Below are positions 22,814 through 33,568 of a DNA stretch of 64,000 bases, piece by piece. Source of the stretch: Ganoderma boninense. Taxonomy: Eukaryota > Basidiomycota > Agaricomycetes > Polyporales > Polyporaceae. Below the pieces are notes generated by a model, which was not told the origin of the DNA, did no database searches, and saw nothing but the letters and a program-made list of their open reading frames with translations. Numbering within the stretch: the first letter of the stretch is position 1; every line of letters starts with the position of its first letter. The position numbers and the translations under genes were made by a program. Location: positions 1,984,001 to 2,048,000 of the forward strand of contig CM035311.1 in assembly GCA_002900995.3 (NCBI GenBank), read 5' to 3'.

Positions 22814-23096
22814 GGTTGTCGTCTACGGCGGCAGCGGCAGCGGCGACGACGAGGACGATGAGGGGCTGCTGTACTCTAGCGCCGGCGTGCCGGGAAAGGC
22901 AGGAAGCGCGTGACCGAACATGTTTAGGGCAGGCTGAGGTGAGCGGAGTGGCTCACGCCGGCCACGCTGCAGGCAACAGAACGATCGCCCAGAGCGGGTT
23001 CGACTCCCTTATACTCTCCCTCCATCCTCCACCTCCTCATCCTCCCCGCCCTGGCCCCGCCTGTCCAAGGCCGCGCCCCACGCGAGAAATATCACT

Positions 23097-25792
23097 ATGA
23101 GCGGCGGTGTCGTCCGTACTACCATTAGCCGTCGACATACAAGGAACAATAACGCGTCCCCATATACGCGCCCTTCTGCCAAGAAATCTTCTGTGCGTGG
23201 ATCGATTTGCCATCCCCGAATGTATCCTTATGGTTTGTCTCTGTGGCTTGTAGGGGTGGAGCGTTACAAATTTCCTCAACTACCTGAACCCTTTTACCTC
23301 ATCCCATTCTCAACAAGAACGTAATTCACCACCTCCGGAGGGCGAGGCTGCATCACAATTGGCAGCTCGCGGCCAGGAGGTGCGTGCATCCTCCTTTGTT
23401 CTCGCTGATCTCCAGTGAACTGTTTTCGGACAGATCCAAACCCAGGGTGGCGGAAGGAGAGACTCCGGTCACGACCTCTTCTTGGCGCAGCAGCAGCAAA
23501 CTCAACCACCACCTACCTCCCAGTCTCCCCCCGCCGTTTCGATGAACGGCAACCACCACCGAGTCTCGCCACGTAGCGACCACTCCAACTCTTCCACTGC
23601 CGCGAACGTGAAGAAGGTTCGCGAATTCCTGGACGAGAAGGATGGAGAGCCGTTGAGTGCTGTCGAAGTCGCTGGCCTGGTCCACCTGCTCCAAAACAGC
23701 GTCGAAGGTCAGCACCCTCTATTGCATTTGCTTTTGGTCCATGTTCACATTGACGGCGCAACAGGCGATGATGACGAAGTAGAGCCATTCCGGTTCTCCA
23801 AGAGTCCCAGCCTTACGCCTGCACGCGGGATGACTCCCAACTTCAACGTTCACTCCTCCACCGGCCCAAACGAGGCCAGTAGCGCAGCGCAGGGTGCACC
23901 AAAGACGTTGTCCAAGAACCCGATGGGCGTTTATCGCTGGCAAGGAGGCGGCAGTGCTCGCCCTCGCAATCGCTACAGATCGCCAAACTTCGGGTCTCAG
24001 CCTACTCGGAATACCATCAAGTTGCAACCAGAGAAACCAAAGACTGACAACAAGAGGAGGCGTGTTGGAGAGGAGGCAACGACGTCCTCGCCACAGAGGG
24101 CAGGCGCCACGACAACGGCGCCGAAGGTGAACGGTACTGTGTCGTCCCTCCCCAGCTCGGCTTCCGCTTCCACTGCCCCCAACGGATCGTCGTCCGTGAA
24201 CGGGATGTCGACGAATGGTCGGGCAACCGGAGCTCCTCCGCCGGCCACCCCTGCTCGGCCTGGTGTTCGCACTAACGGCGTAAAGCTCACTACGCCTGCT
24301 GTTCCTTCGCCGCTGCGTCAGACATGGAGCCAATCAGAGTCTCCACCTCATCCTTCACCTCCTCAGGGCAAGCCCACACGTGCGGCGGCCTTCATGACGG
24401 AGTTGATCAAGGAGGTTACTCCTCCCAAGAAGTCCGCCTTCGTTAATCCGTATGAGGCGGCGAATCCCATGATCAAGCCTGCACCGAAGAAGCAGCCTGT
24501 CCGGAAGACTCGCGCTATGGCGAAGGTTCAGGAGCAAAGGAAGGAGCCGGAGCTTACCCCGCAGGCGATCATCGAAGCTACTGTGCCTAAGGTACATGAT
24601 CATATCCCAAGGATCTCGCACATTGAGTTGATCATTAACATCTGCTGTACAGGGAAGCAAACGGTCGCGACCTCCGCCGGAGCTCGTTGGCGTTAAGTCG
24701 CCACAGAAGAGGGTCACGTCTCCGGAGTCGTCTGGCGCTCGGAGGAGCACGCGACTGAACGGCGCTGAGCGAGCCGTGAATGGAGTCAATGGCACATCGA
24801 AGGCTGCAGTTGTCGAAGAGGCGTCCGACGAGGAGTCGCCGTCGCCGCCAAAGAAGCAGCGCACTGCATTCAAATCGCCGCCTGCTGCGTCGAGGCAGCT
24901 CCCTGTTGTCACTGTCGAGGAGATCGACGATGTTGAGATGTCTGCACCTCCTTCGCGGTCTATGCAACCACCTTCATATGCCCAGCCGTCCGAGGTCATC
25001 GAGCCCGGAGACGACAAGGACGACAAGAAGCGCGCCACCTCCCCCACCTCCACCTTCCAGGGCTTCGGCCCTGCCGGCCGTGGCGCGAAATCTTCCGCGC
25101 CCAAGGCTCCGTCGAAACTCCGCTTCAGCATCCAAGCTGAAGGAGAGGACAAGATGGACGTCGCCGGGGCTCCTCCGCCCCCTGCTCCCACTGTTACCTC
25201 GTTCACAGCTCCACCCGCAGCTGCACGTGTTGCGCCGACATACGAGGCTCCCAAGCCTGCCAAACTACCTGTGGTGTCGGAGAAGCCCAAAGATGCCCGC
25301 GCCTACGTCGCCGCTATGCGCCTGGAAGACCTCCCCAGCTACACGTTTACCCTTCCGCTATCTTCTCCCGGTGCTGGTCCCAGCACCCTGAAGGCATGCG
25401 AGAGTGCCAAGGCCGCACCTGTCTCAGCGCTGCCCACCTACGATTTCGCGAAGGCACGGGCCCCAGTGGCCACGCCAGCACCTGCTCCGAAGCCGTCGGG
25501 CGGGTTCGACTGGAGTGCGGCTGGGATGAAGGCTCCCACGAAGCCCGCCGGAGACTCGTGGACGTGCTCTGAGTGCATGTTGACGAACACCACGTCTGGT
25601 GACAAGTGCACGGTGTGTGATGCGCCACGCCCGGCCCAGCCGAAGCCCGCGGTAGCCCAGGGCTTCAACTGGGGTGCGGCAGGGATCAAGCCGCCCCCGA
25701 AGCCTGCGGGGGGACAGTGGACATGTTCGACGTGCATGCTGCAGAATCCGACCGATGCGGTGAAATGTACTGTGTGCGATTCGCCGCGGTGA
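23097..25792 (+). CDS. Nucleoporin with two RanBP2-type zinc fingers (Nup153/Nup1-like)
   Basis: Five exons: 23097-23192, 23254-23379, 23434-23707, 23765-24591, 24653-25792; 820 aa. The C-terminus has two RanBP2 zinc fingers, WTCSECMLTNTTSGDKCTVC and WTCSTCMLQNPTDAVKCTVC, each preceded by a FxWGAAG-type motif (FDWSAAGMK, FNWGAAGIKPPPKP). Such fingers bind RanGDP or RNA. The N-terminus (RNNNASPYTRPSAKKS, GWSVTNFLNYLNP) looks like an amphipathic membrane-binding helix as in Nup1/Nup60/Nup153; the middle is a long, basic, disordered Ser/Pro/Thr region (GVYRWQGGGSARPRNRY). A nuclear-basket nucleoporin is the best inference. Intron 3 (57 nt) is in frame and stop-free, so retaining it would only add 19 residues. 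Confidence 0.82.
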
Positions 25793-26421
25793 GGCGGGCT
25801 GTACTGTATGCTCGACGCCGCTGTCCTGTGTTTCCGTTTCCGTTTGGTTTTGTCCTTCAATATGTCGTACCTGATTTACACAATACCTGTGACTCTGCAG
25901 TAGCAGTCTCAGAGCATATTTCTCCCGTCATCTCTGCATTTTGCGGACTGTGTAGTTAGCCAACTGTTTGCGTCCCCGTGTCCTCCATCTACCTGCTATC
26001 GGCTACCGTGATGTGCTCCGAATCTGCTGGCATTACGCGCTAATAGTGTTATTACATCCAGTAGCTGTACTTGTACATACGAGTCCGTGTCCTGTAGCAG
26101 GCCACCATCGCCGCCGTGTCTATTGCTAAACAAGAACTGGGGGTGCCGCGCGCGAGTTTGCACGGTCCCCCTCCTCTCCCGCAGGACGAACGTCTCCGCC
26201 GCGCGCCCTCGGGAGGTTTCCGATATCCTTTGTATCCAGTGTGCCGTGTGCCTGTCTGCGCCAGCGTGTTGTTTACGCACATGGAGAACAACCGATGAGG
26301 GGGTGTGCTCGACGTTCGGTGGCGCATCGAGCCCAGAAACGCAGAGACAGGAGGAGAATGTGAGACACCACGCAGGCATAAGTAAGATCGCATCGAAGGC
26401 GGAAATCAGGGGGGCCCTGGT
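25793..26421. other. Convergent 3' flanks
   Basis: 629 bp between the nucleoporin and Kin28 stop codons. Probably both 3' UTRs and terminators. No gene seen. Confidence 0.6.
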
Positions 26422-27959
26422 TCACTTGGAGAAGTCGAGGCGGCGCGCAACGGGCCTGCTGCCGAGGTCCTCGGACGAGCGTCTCCGCTTCAGCTTGTTG
26501 GGCGGGTTCGCGCGGACGGCGGGCCCCGAGCCGACCATCTCGACGTTTCCGTCGACCTCCTCGAGCGGGGGCCCGGTATCTTTCTTTGCGGGCTTGGGGA
26601 GCTTGGATGGGTGCGAGGGGTACGGGAGTGCGAAGAAGTAAGGGTGGGTGAGAGCCTAGGAGTAGGGAGGTAAAGGGTATGATGAGAGAGAGAACGAGAC
26701 TCTCAAGAATGAGGCTCGTGCTCACGTCTTTGGCACCGATGCGCCGCTTGGGGTCGTAGACGAGGCATTTGCTGAGCAGGTTGAGACAGTCTGCGCTCGC
26801 GGCTGTGAAGAGATCGCGCAGCGGCGTCTTAGGGAACTGTCCGACTGGCACGTAGTCATGCAGTTTCGTGTGACCCTGGCGCGGTGGCGGCGGCGGCGTC
26901 AGCGGCGATTGGAAGAATTAAGGGAAGGGGAAGATGGGACGCGTACCGGCCAGTCCTCCTCTGTCGGCGTACCGAGTGCTCGGAAGATCGTCTTGAGTTG
27001 GTCCATGTCAGTCTCTCCAGGGAGATAGGGCGTACGGAGCATGAGCTCGGCGAAGATGCACCCGACCGACCAGATGTCAACTGCAGTGCTGTAATATCTG
27101 CATCCCCAAAGCAACTCGGGGGGACGATACCATCTGAGAAAAGTATCAGCTGGAACGATAGAAGGCATGCATGGTTACAAGGAAAGCTGACCGCGTGATG
27201 ACCTGGCACGTCATCTTGTAGCCTGGGTCGGCGAAGTCGCGAGCGAGACCAAAATCGGCAATTTTGAGTTGACCATCGGAAGCAATCAGCAAGTTGTTTG
27301 GCTTGAGATCCTGCAAGAAAGCGGTTCATGTCAATAACGATTTGCTTCGCTGAGCGTGTGCACATGGTGTGGCGTCCGGCATGAAAGTCAGTTACCCTGT
27401 GTAAGATGAAGTTCCGGTGGCAAAACTCAAGACCACGAAATGTCATAGCCATCCAGCTCTTGATGTCTGCGGGAAGGAAGACAAGAGATCGATCCTTGAT
27501 GACCAATTCCAAGTCGGTGTCGAGGAACTCCAGGACAAGGTTGAGGTTCGTCTTGGATGAGAAAACGTCGAGAAGCTGTTTATCTCAGAACGGAGGCGTG
27601 GAAGAGGGCTAAGGAATGAACCTACTTCTATGACGTTCTGGTGCTTCAATTCGCGCAAGAACTTGACCTCACGAATAGCAGACATGTCGAGGCCGTCCTT
27701 GAATTGACCCACTTTGATTTTCTTTATGGCCACCTTTCTCCCAGTAGCTATCTCTCTTCCTGTGAAAGCCGACCATGAGAGCGTTGATAAGATGTTATTT
27801 TCCTAAGGAACGTTACCTCTATAAACCACGGCATATGTACCCTCGCCGATCTTCTGATCTTTGGACCTAGGGGAGTGTGTGAATATTCGTTTGACCGGAA
27901 TTACGAGAAACCTACCATTTCCTTTGCCTCTCGGCATTGGCCTTTTCGACAGCATCCAT
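26422..27959 (-). CDS. KIN28: TFIIH-associated cyclin-dependent kinase Kin28/CDK7
   Basis: Eight exons: 27959-27916, 27866-27817, 27759-27626, 27575-27396, 27310-27192, 27133-26947, 26875-26726, 26655-26422; 365 aa. Kinase landmarks in order: [11 protein letters not shown] (Gly loop), [20 protein letters not shown] (ATP-binding Lys), [18 protein letters not shown] (cyclin-binding helix), [18 protein letters not shown] (catalytic loop; HR/D split by an intron), [20 protein letters not shown] (DFG and T-loop Thr), [40 protein letters not shown]. The lack of a PSTAIRE helix and the WGCRYY and HTKLHDY segments fit CDK7/Kin28, which phosphorylates Ser5/Ser7 of the RNA polymerase II C-terminal domain. 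The C-terminal tail ends [10 protein letters not shown], a likely nuclear signal. Confidence 0.95.
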
Positions 27960-28829
27960 TTGAAAGACGATACAGGAGGTTGTAGCAGGTGCTCAGAAGC
28001 GTTGCAATGATCGTCCGGAACTCCTGTGAAAGTGAACCACTTGTTGCCAATATGGAGGACGTTGATATCTGTCGGTATTGTAAAGCGGAAACAGAGGTAA
28101 TAGTAAGTGATGGTCGAGAGTCTCCGCCAGTTGCTCAACGGCTTGCGCCTTCTTTGAACGAACCTGATAAAGCGAAGAAGCCTTGCAAGCGGGCGTGGAC
28201 TTGCGCGCACTGTCCGAGTCGGTCTGCGTGGACGAGGCTGCGAGGTTTAGCGCTCATGACGCACGGCCAGTTCTGCCATGTTTGGTAACGCTATCGGTCG
28301 GTGCCGGAGTCTCCCCAACTACCGCGGAGTCTCGATGTCACGCTTTATGGACATCTTAGGCCCCGAGTCTCCCCATCCGAGGTTGCATCGCAATATCTCA
28401 TGTCCATCATGATCCTCGGATGCCCTTCAGTACTGCCAATGCTGGCATCGAGCTTCGGCGTGCATGCTGATGCAGCGCTCGCACTCGCTTTGGCAATCCA
28501 ACCTCTGGCTTCTTGACTTGTCAAGTCCACATTCGCACAGTGTGGCCGCTGTCGCACCGCCATCGTTTCTGCTCATCCGAGACATGGATCCCCCCTCCTT
28601 GCCCGGCAGTAATAATACCGTCTCTCATTTCTGCAGCCGACCGCCAGGTCGACGATCTTTCCATTCCTTTCTTTACTCGCCAACGTCCGACGTCCTTCCC
28701 TCTCTTCTTCGTGCCGTCGCGATTGACAGCTTCTTCCACCATTCTCTTTCTCGGCTTTCATATATCTCTACCTTCCTTGCAATCTTACAGACAGCACCAT
28801 TTTCTTCCCTTCGAAGGTCACTTTCCTCC
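27960..28829. promoter_or_regulatory. Divergent promoter region, Kin28 / GPCR
   Basis: 870 bp between head-to-head starts. The right part (28560-28830) is pyrimidine-rich on the plus strand. Open frames extend upstream of the receptor ATG but show only Ser/Phe-rich leader-like text. Confidence 0.5.
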
Positions 28830-30723
28830 ATGGCAAGCACCGAGTATGGCAATGTCGTCAATGCCAGTGACTACCGTGCTCATCTCCCCAACGGCGACCC
28901 CTTCTTCATGACCCAACATTATGCTGCCGGTCAATCTGGCGGCGTTGCGGTGAGCAAGGGTCTCCAGTCCTCTATTCTTCAGGTTTTCTGACATGGGATC
29001 CTTCCTTACTTTTGCCACAGCTTTCCGCAGTCGTGTCCTGCATTTCTGCTGTTGCACTCTTTGGTCTGCTTGGAGCAATCGCTGTGAGTGCCTGAAGCTC
29101 TCTTCAATCTCCCCTGTAGACCTAACTCGAGATCTTGTCTGCAAGATATTCGCCTGGAATACTCGCACGTCGACGTCGTCTTCCCCCTTCCTACGCAGTC
29201 ACGTCGCCGCTTACTTCCTATCCTTGCTTATTTGTGAGGTAGCCCAAGGTGGGTGCTCAAATTTATGCCTCAGCGCCGGAGGCTTTACACAAAGTTGACG
29301 ATACTAGCAATTGGCTCTGTGATGAGCATTCGTTGGGTCCACCAAAATGGTGTGTCATACGAGTCATTTTGTACCGTCCAGGCTGCCCTCAAGCATCTAT
29401 CGGACGTTGGGACGGCGTGTTGGTATGCGAACGCTCTACTATAACTGTACGCGTCTCGTACTGACACTTGTTCCAGGTCCTTGGTAGGAGCAGATACAAC
29501 CGGTCATCATTGCACACATCTCTGACCTCACCACACTGCCCAGATAATCGCCATGAATACGTTCTGGATCTTGTTCTTCAGATGGAAACCGGGGAAAATC
29601 GTGCTCTTCACCACTTTTCTCGTCGGATGGGGTTTCATCATCGCCATCATTGTCTCTGGGCCTACATTTATCCATCGAGCGGATGCAGGCCCCTTTTGTA
29701 AGACCCATTCCAATCTCGCGTTCTCCCCATGCTGAACCGGCTCGCGGAATAGATGCGATTTCCGGGTATTGGTGCTGGATATCTGACAAGTATCCTGCTG
29801 AACGCATAACGTAAGCCCGAGTTCCACTTTGACTTGCGTTTTTGGAGGCTGTTTGCGCGTATCTGGGGCAGATATGCTAATACGGCTTGCTTCCTGATAT
29901 CTACACCCGTCCCTACATAAATGCATCTGATTGTAATTACTGATCCCCCTCTTCCTTGTACAGGATGGACTACATGATCGTAAATGATTGTTCTGTTACA
30001 TATAAAGCACGACCGCTGATCAAGGTCCACCTCTGGTGTAGATGTTCCTTTCCGCGTTCTTCAGTTTTGTGATGTACAGTCTCGTATTCCTCCGCCTGCG
30101 CGGTGACATACTCGGCGAGGGTTGGCACATCAAGGTTCGATTCCATCACCGGGATCTCGAAGGAAATGTTCACGGAAGCGTCGATACTCAAGTTGTTAAC
30201 ATCGCCAAAGGCATGCTTTTGTAAGCGATCATTGTGGCTCAGATTCGTGGATGGATTTCCGACAGCAATTCACAGGTATCCGGTGGCGTACACCATCCTC
30301 CTGCTTCCCATTGCGGTCTGTCGCTTCGCGGAGTGGTCTGGCCACGAGGTTCCCTTTGGTGCCACCGTTTTCAGGTGCGCAGTTCCCTCTGTCGCACAGG
30401 TTATCCAATGTCATAAACATGCCGCTCTCAGCGACTCCATATTCCTTCTCTCCGGCCTCGTCGACGTTATCCTCTTCCTAACGACGCGCCGCGTCCTTCC
30501 CATGAACACCGTCCTGCCCAAGCGGATGAACGCGCTCTTCTCCTCATTCCGCAGCAAGTCCTTCGCGACGAAGGGTAACTACTCTCCCGCCAGCTATGTG
30601 ACCGCCACCCACGCCGGGAAGCCCGTGTTATACGACGGCAATCCGAACGATGGTCCGCCCGGGCGGTACTCTCAACCGCTCCCCTTCCCTCCGGTCTTAG
30701 GACAATCCACATATACCCCGTGA
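28830..30723 (+). CDS. Seven-helix receptor of the Git3/Gpr1-like family
   Basis: Eleven exons: 28830-28949, 29021-29083, 29146-29248, 29308-29422, 29477-29483, 29544-29697, 29753-29810, 29964-29979, 30042-30220, 30276-30374, 30432-30723; 401 aa. Helices visible in order: LSAVVSCISAVALFGLLGAI; SHVAAYFLSLLICEVAQ; ESFCTVQAALKHLSDVGTAC into WSLIIAMNTFWILFF; IVLFTTFLVGWGFIIAIIVS; MFLSAFFSFVMYSLVFLRLR; YPVAYTILLLPIAVCRFAEW; SDSIFLLSGLVDVILFLTTR. The order and loop text (CxVQ..LKH.SD.GTA.WSL) fit the fungal glucose/amino-acid-sensing GPCR family that signals through G-alpha to cAMP-PKA; the ligand is unknown. The C-terminal tail is short and Ser/Pro/Tyr-rich. Exons of 7 and 16 nt are required to keep frame and conserved residues. 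Confidence 0.85.
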
Positions 30724-31510
30724 TCATCGCCCCTTTCCACACCCGAAACGTTCGATCTGGTGCCGCGCCGCTTTTCCGGTAGGGATAAAGAGGCTGATAT
30801 CACGAGCGCGTTGCACGGGGCGTAACACGGACAGTCGCGGATGCCCTCGGACCCTCCTCTTATGATTTTAATCCCTGAAAGCGCACTCAAGGGGAGATAG
30901 GGTACACCTCCCTCGACTTAGGCTTATAGGAAGACATCATGTCAGCGGAATTTGCGGTCTCGAAGCGGCCGTTTGCGAGCACGACTTGAACTATAGGAAT
31001 AGTAGGATGTTGTGAACGTCACTCGTTCCTTACCATTCTTCAACGTATCGAGTGATTGAGAAACTGTATTTGTAAATTAATGGATGGAGCGCAGTGTTTG
31101 CATTGTAGGGTAGATTGTGCCCTAGAGGGAGATGCATGGAGTGTGAAGCATACTTGTTTGCTCCGCGTAGCGGACCCCCGGTTGACTATCGGAAGACCCA
31201 CATCAAAGTGGCACGGTTACCCTCATCGCTCTACGTGGACTTTCCTGGCTCAAACCAGTGGACTGTGGTCTGGACTCTGATGAGGCCTGGAGGCTCGGAG
31301 GTGGGTTTTGTGGCGGTGTCGGGAACGGAGTGAGCAAATCTGAATCTGCGTCGATCACGTAACGATCGGCCAGGCGCCTGGGCTTGGAAGCACGTGCTAG
31401 CTATGACGCCACTGCCATACGGGGATGCTTGCTAAGTCGCTGAGCATATTCTTATACATCCGCCTGCATTGCCTGTGAGCAAAGTCGAGCTCAAAACCTC
31501 CGGGGGTTGG
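30724..31510. other. Intergenic, MsrB promoter side
   Basis: 787 bp between two plus-strand genes. No convincing gene; one short frame (about 31115-31333) has no recognisable feature. Confidence 0.55.
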
Positions 31511-32247
31511 ATGCTTTCCTTTGCGACCATCTCCTCGACTCTTCCCAAGTCCTCTCCACTAGTGCTCCCAGGCGTTAGAGGGTGTCTCCGCACCACACTT
31601 GGCCCCTGCTCTCGATCGATACTCATCAACACACGCCGAAACCTCCACATCACCCGAGTCCTAGCCATGACCAATTCTAGTAAGGTCAAGAGCGACGCTG
31701 AATGGAGGGCTATCCTTTCTCCCGAGCAGGTACGAGTGTCACTCTGTCGAGTATCAAAAGGAGCGCTCATCTTGGGAAACGCTTCAGTTTCGTATTCTTA
31801 GGCAGAAGGGTACCGAAGCAGCTGGAACCGGGAAATACAACAAGTTCTATGAAGAGGGAGTTTACACCTGTGCAGGATGCGGAACCCCCCTGTACAAGAG
31901 CGCGACCAAGTTCAACAGCGGCTGCGGGTGGCCCGCATTCTTCGACGGTACGCTCTCCGGTTGCAACTTGGTGTCATTAACCTGACCCTTGTATACAGCT
32001 ATCCCGGGGGCAGTAAATCGTCACGAGGATCGTACGTTTGGCATGACACGCACGGAGATCACTTGCGCTGCTTGCGGGGGCCACCTCGGCCACGTCTTTA
32101 AAGGCGAGGGGTTCCCTAACCCAAGTAGGTCTTAGATCGCCGAGCCTCGGAAGTTGACAAGTGCTGATGCCTGCGGGCCCCGGTCTAGCTGACGAACGAC
32201 ACTGTGTCAATTCCGTCTCGCTCAGCTTCTCGGATGAGAAGCAGTAG
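31511..32247 (+). CDS. Methionine-R-sulfoxide reductase (MsrB)
   Basis: Four exons: 31511-31729, 31788-31947, 31998-32123, 32189-32247; 187 aa from the first ATG, 135 aa from the in-frame ATG at 31667. Reduces methionine-R-sulfoxide in proteins using thioredoxin. SelR domain: [63 protein letters not shown], and the catalytic Cys in [12 protein letters not shown]. The two CxxC pairs bind structural zinc. Between the two start codons lies an Arg/Ser/Leu-rich, acid-free 52-residue segment ([20 protein letters not shown]) that looks like a mitochondrial presequence, while the shorter form starts [17 protein letters not shown] like cytosolic enzymes. Two-start dual targeting is inference. Confidence 0.9.
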
Positions 32248-32527
32248 ACGACACGCTGTATACGGTCATCTATACCGATGTTATTGTGGTATGCCTCCTT
32301 ACTTAGATGGAATCAGAGTAAACGTGAGATCGACGCACCGCAGACTTTGATCAGGATCTGTTATTGGCGGTCACTATACACTTGGAAACAGATGGCCTAA
32401 GAAATCGATGTGTAAAGTAGTTGTAGGACGTATGAGGATCGTGGATGCGATCGTAATGCACCTGGACGAGCTGAGAGAGTCCAGGATATGGAAGGGCGAT
32501 GTATAATACATTGGGGTTCTTGGGGTA

Positions 32528-33252
32528 TTAGAGACCTTCCATGCTGGTGACGAGATCGTCGAGCTCGCGCTTCGACTCCCGATACTTCTCGTTCGCTTCC
32601 TGTGAAGGGGAATAAGCGTTAGCGCAGGCTAACATAGATGTGGGCCGAAACCACGGGTGATGTCCCCGGTTCAGACGTAAAGTAACATGCGCGCAGAGAC
32701 GATGATGATACGTACCTCGTACTTCTTCTCCCACTGGTCGCGCTCCTGCTCGAGGCGTGTTACCTGGCGCTCGAAGTGCTCCGCCTTCACATCGACCTGC
32801 CTTAGCCTAGTCGATGTGGGAGATTAGGCTCAATCCGGGAGAGATCGAAGGGGCACAGCGACACGTACTTGTCCATGGCGTCCTTGAGGTTCTTGTCCGC
32901 AGCATCGAGCTCCTCCTCAAGCAGCTGGATCTTCCGCTGGAGACCCTCGTTCGCGGACTTGCTCTGCTCGCCGTCTTCCTGAGCAGATTTGAGGTCTGTC
33001 AGCTTTGTCTCGGCCTTCTCGAGATCGCCGTCGAGAACCGAAATCTTGTGTTGGAGGGAGGTGATTTCCTGCTCCTTTTCAAGCAGGAGGTGCTCATACT
33101 TCTTGTTCTTCGCTTCTGCCTCCTCCGCGCGCTCAACTGCCTTGTCCGCCTCAGCGCGGAGGGCTTGCATGCGCTGTTGTATCGATCTGGTCAACAGAGG
33201 GGCGAGAGTACGCGCGGAAGGGATGGGCACAGACTTCACGAATCTTGTCCAT
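32528..33252 (-). CDS. Tropomyosin
   Basis: Four exons: 33252-33235, 33173-32869, 32806-32716, 32599-32528; 161 aa, the standard length of fungal tropomyosins (Cdc8/Tpm1). The whole protein is a heptad coiled coil: MDKIRERMQALRAEADKAVE at the N-terminus, EHLLLEKEQEITSLQHKISV in the middle, RQVDVKAEHFERQVTRLEQE and SKRELDDLVTSMEGL at the end. Tropomyosin polymerises along actin filaments and is needed for the cytokinetic ring, polarised growth and myosin regulation. The first coding exon has only six codons. Divergent from the DUF2408 gene, 316 bp between starts. Confidence 0.95.
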
Positions 33253-33568
33253 GGTCGACGATGGGTGGAAAGGAGTAGGGGGTGGTGTAATGGGAGGCGG
33301 AGACGAGGTTGTGCTGTGCTGCTCGGCGGGGCAGGGCTGAACAGGACTGATAAAGTATCAGCCGTGGAAACGGCCTTCCATTCTGGGGCAGCTCACGTGC
33401 GTGGGCCTGGAAAGGAAGGCGGCCGGAGTCCGAGGGAGCTTGACCTGCTCTCGAGAGGAGTCACCATCGCCCTCGCCGTCCACGCCGTCGATCTCGACCG
33501 AAACAACCCCAGACCAGCCGAACGCCACCCTTTGGCCGCACGACCCCGGCGCCGACCCCTTCGCAGCC
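33253..33568. promoter_or_regulatory. Divergent promoter, tropomyosin / DUF2408
   Basis: 316 bp between head-to-head start codons. An open frame runs into the DUF2408 start from the left, but no ATG precedes 33569 in that frame. Confidence 0.5.

Noticed and set aside
32716..32869. Apparent loss of the conserved LRQ at a tropomyosin splice junction
   Set aside because: Careful phasing (donor after two bases of the Lys codon) restores KLRQVDVKAEHF with ordinary GT-AG sites.
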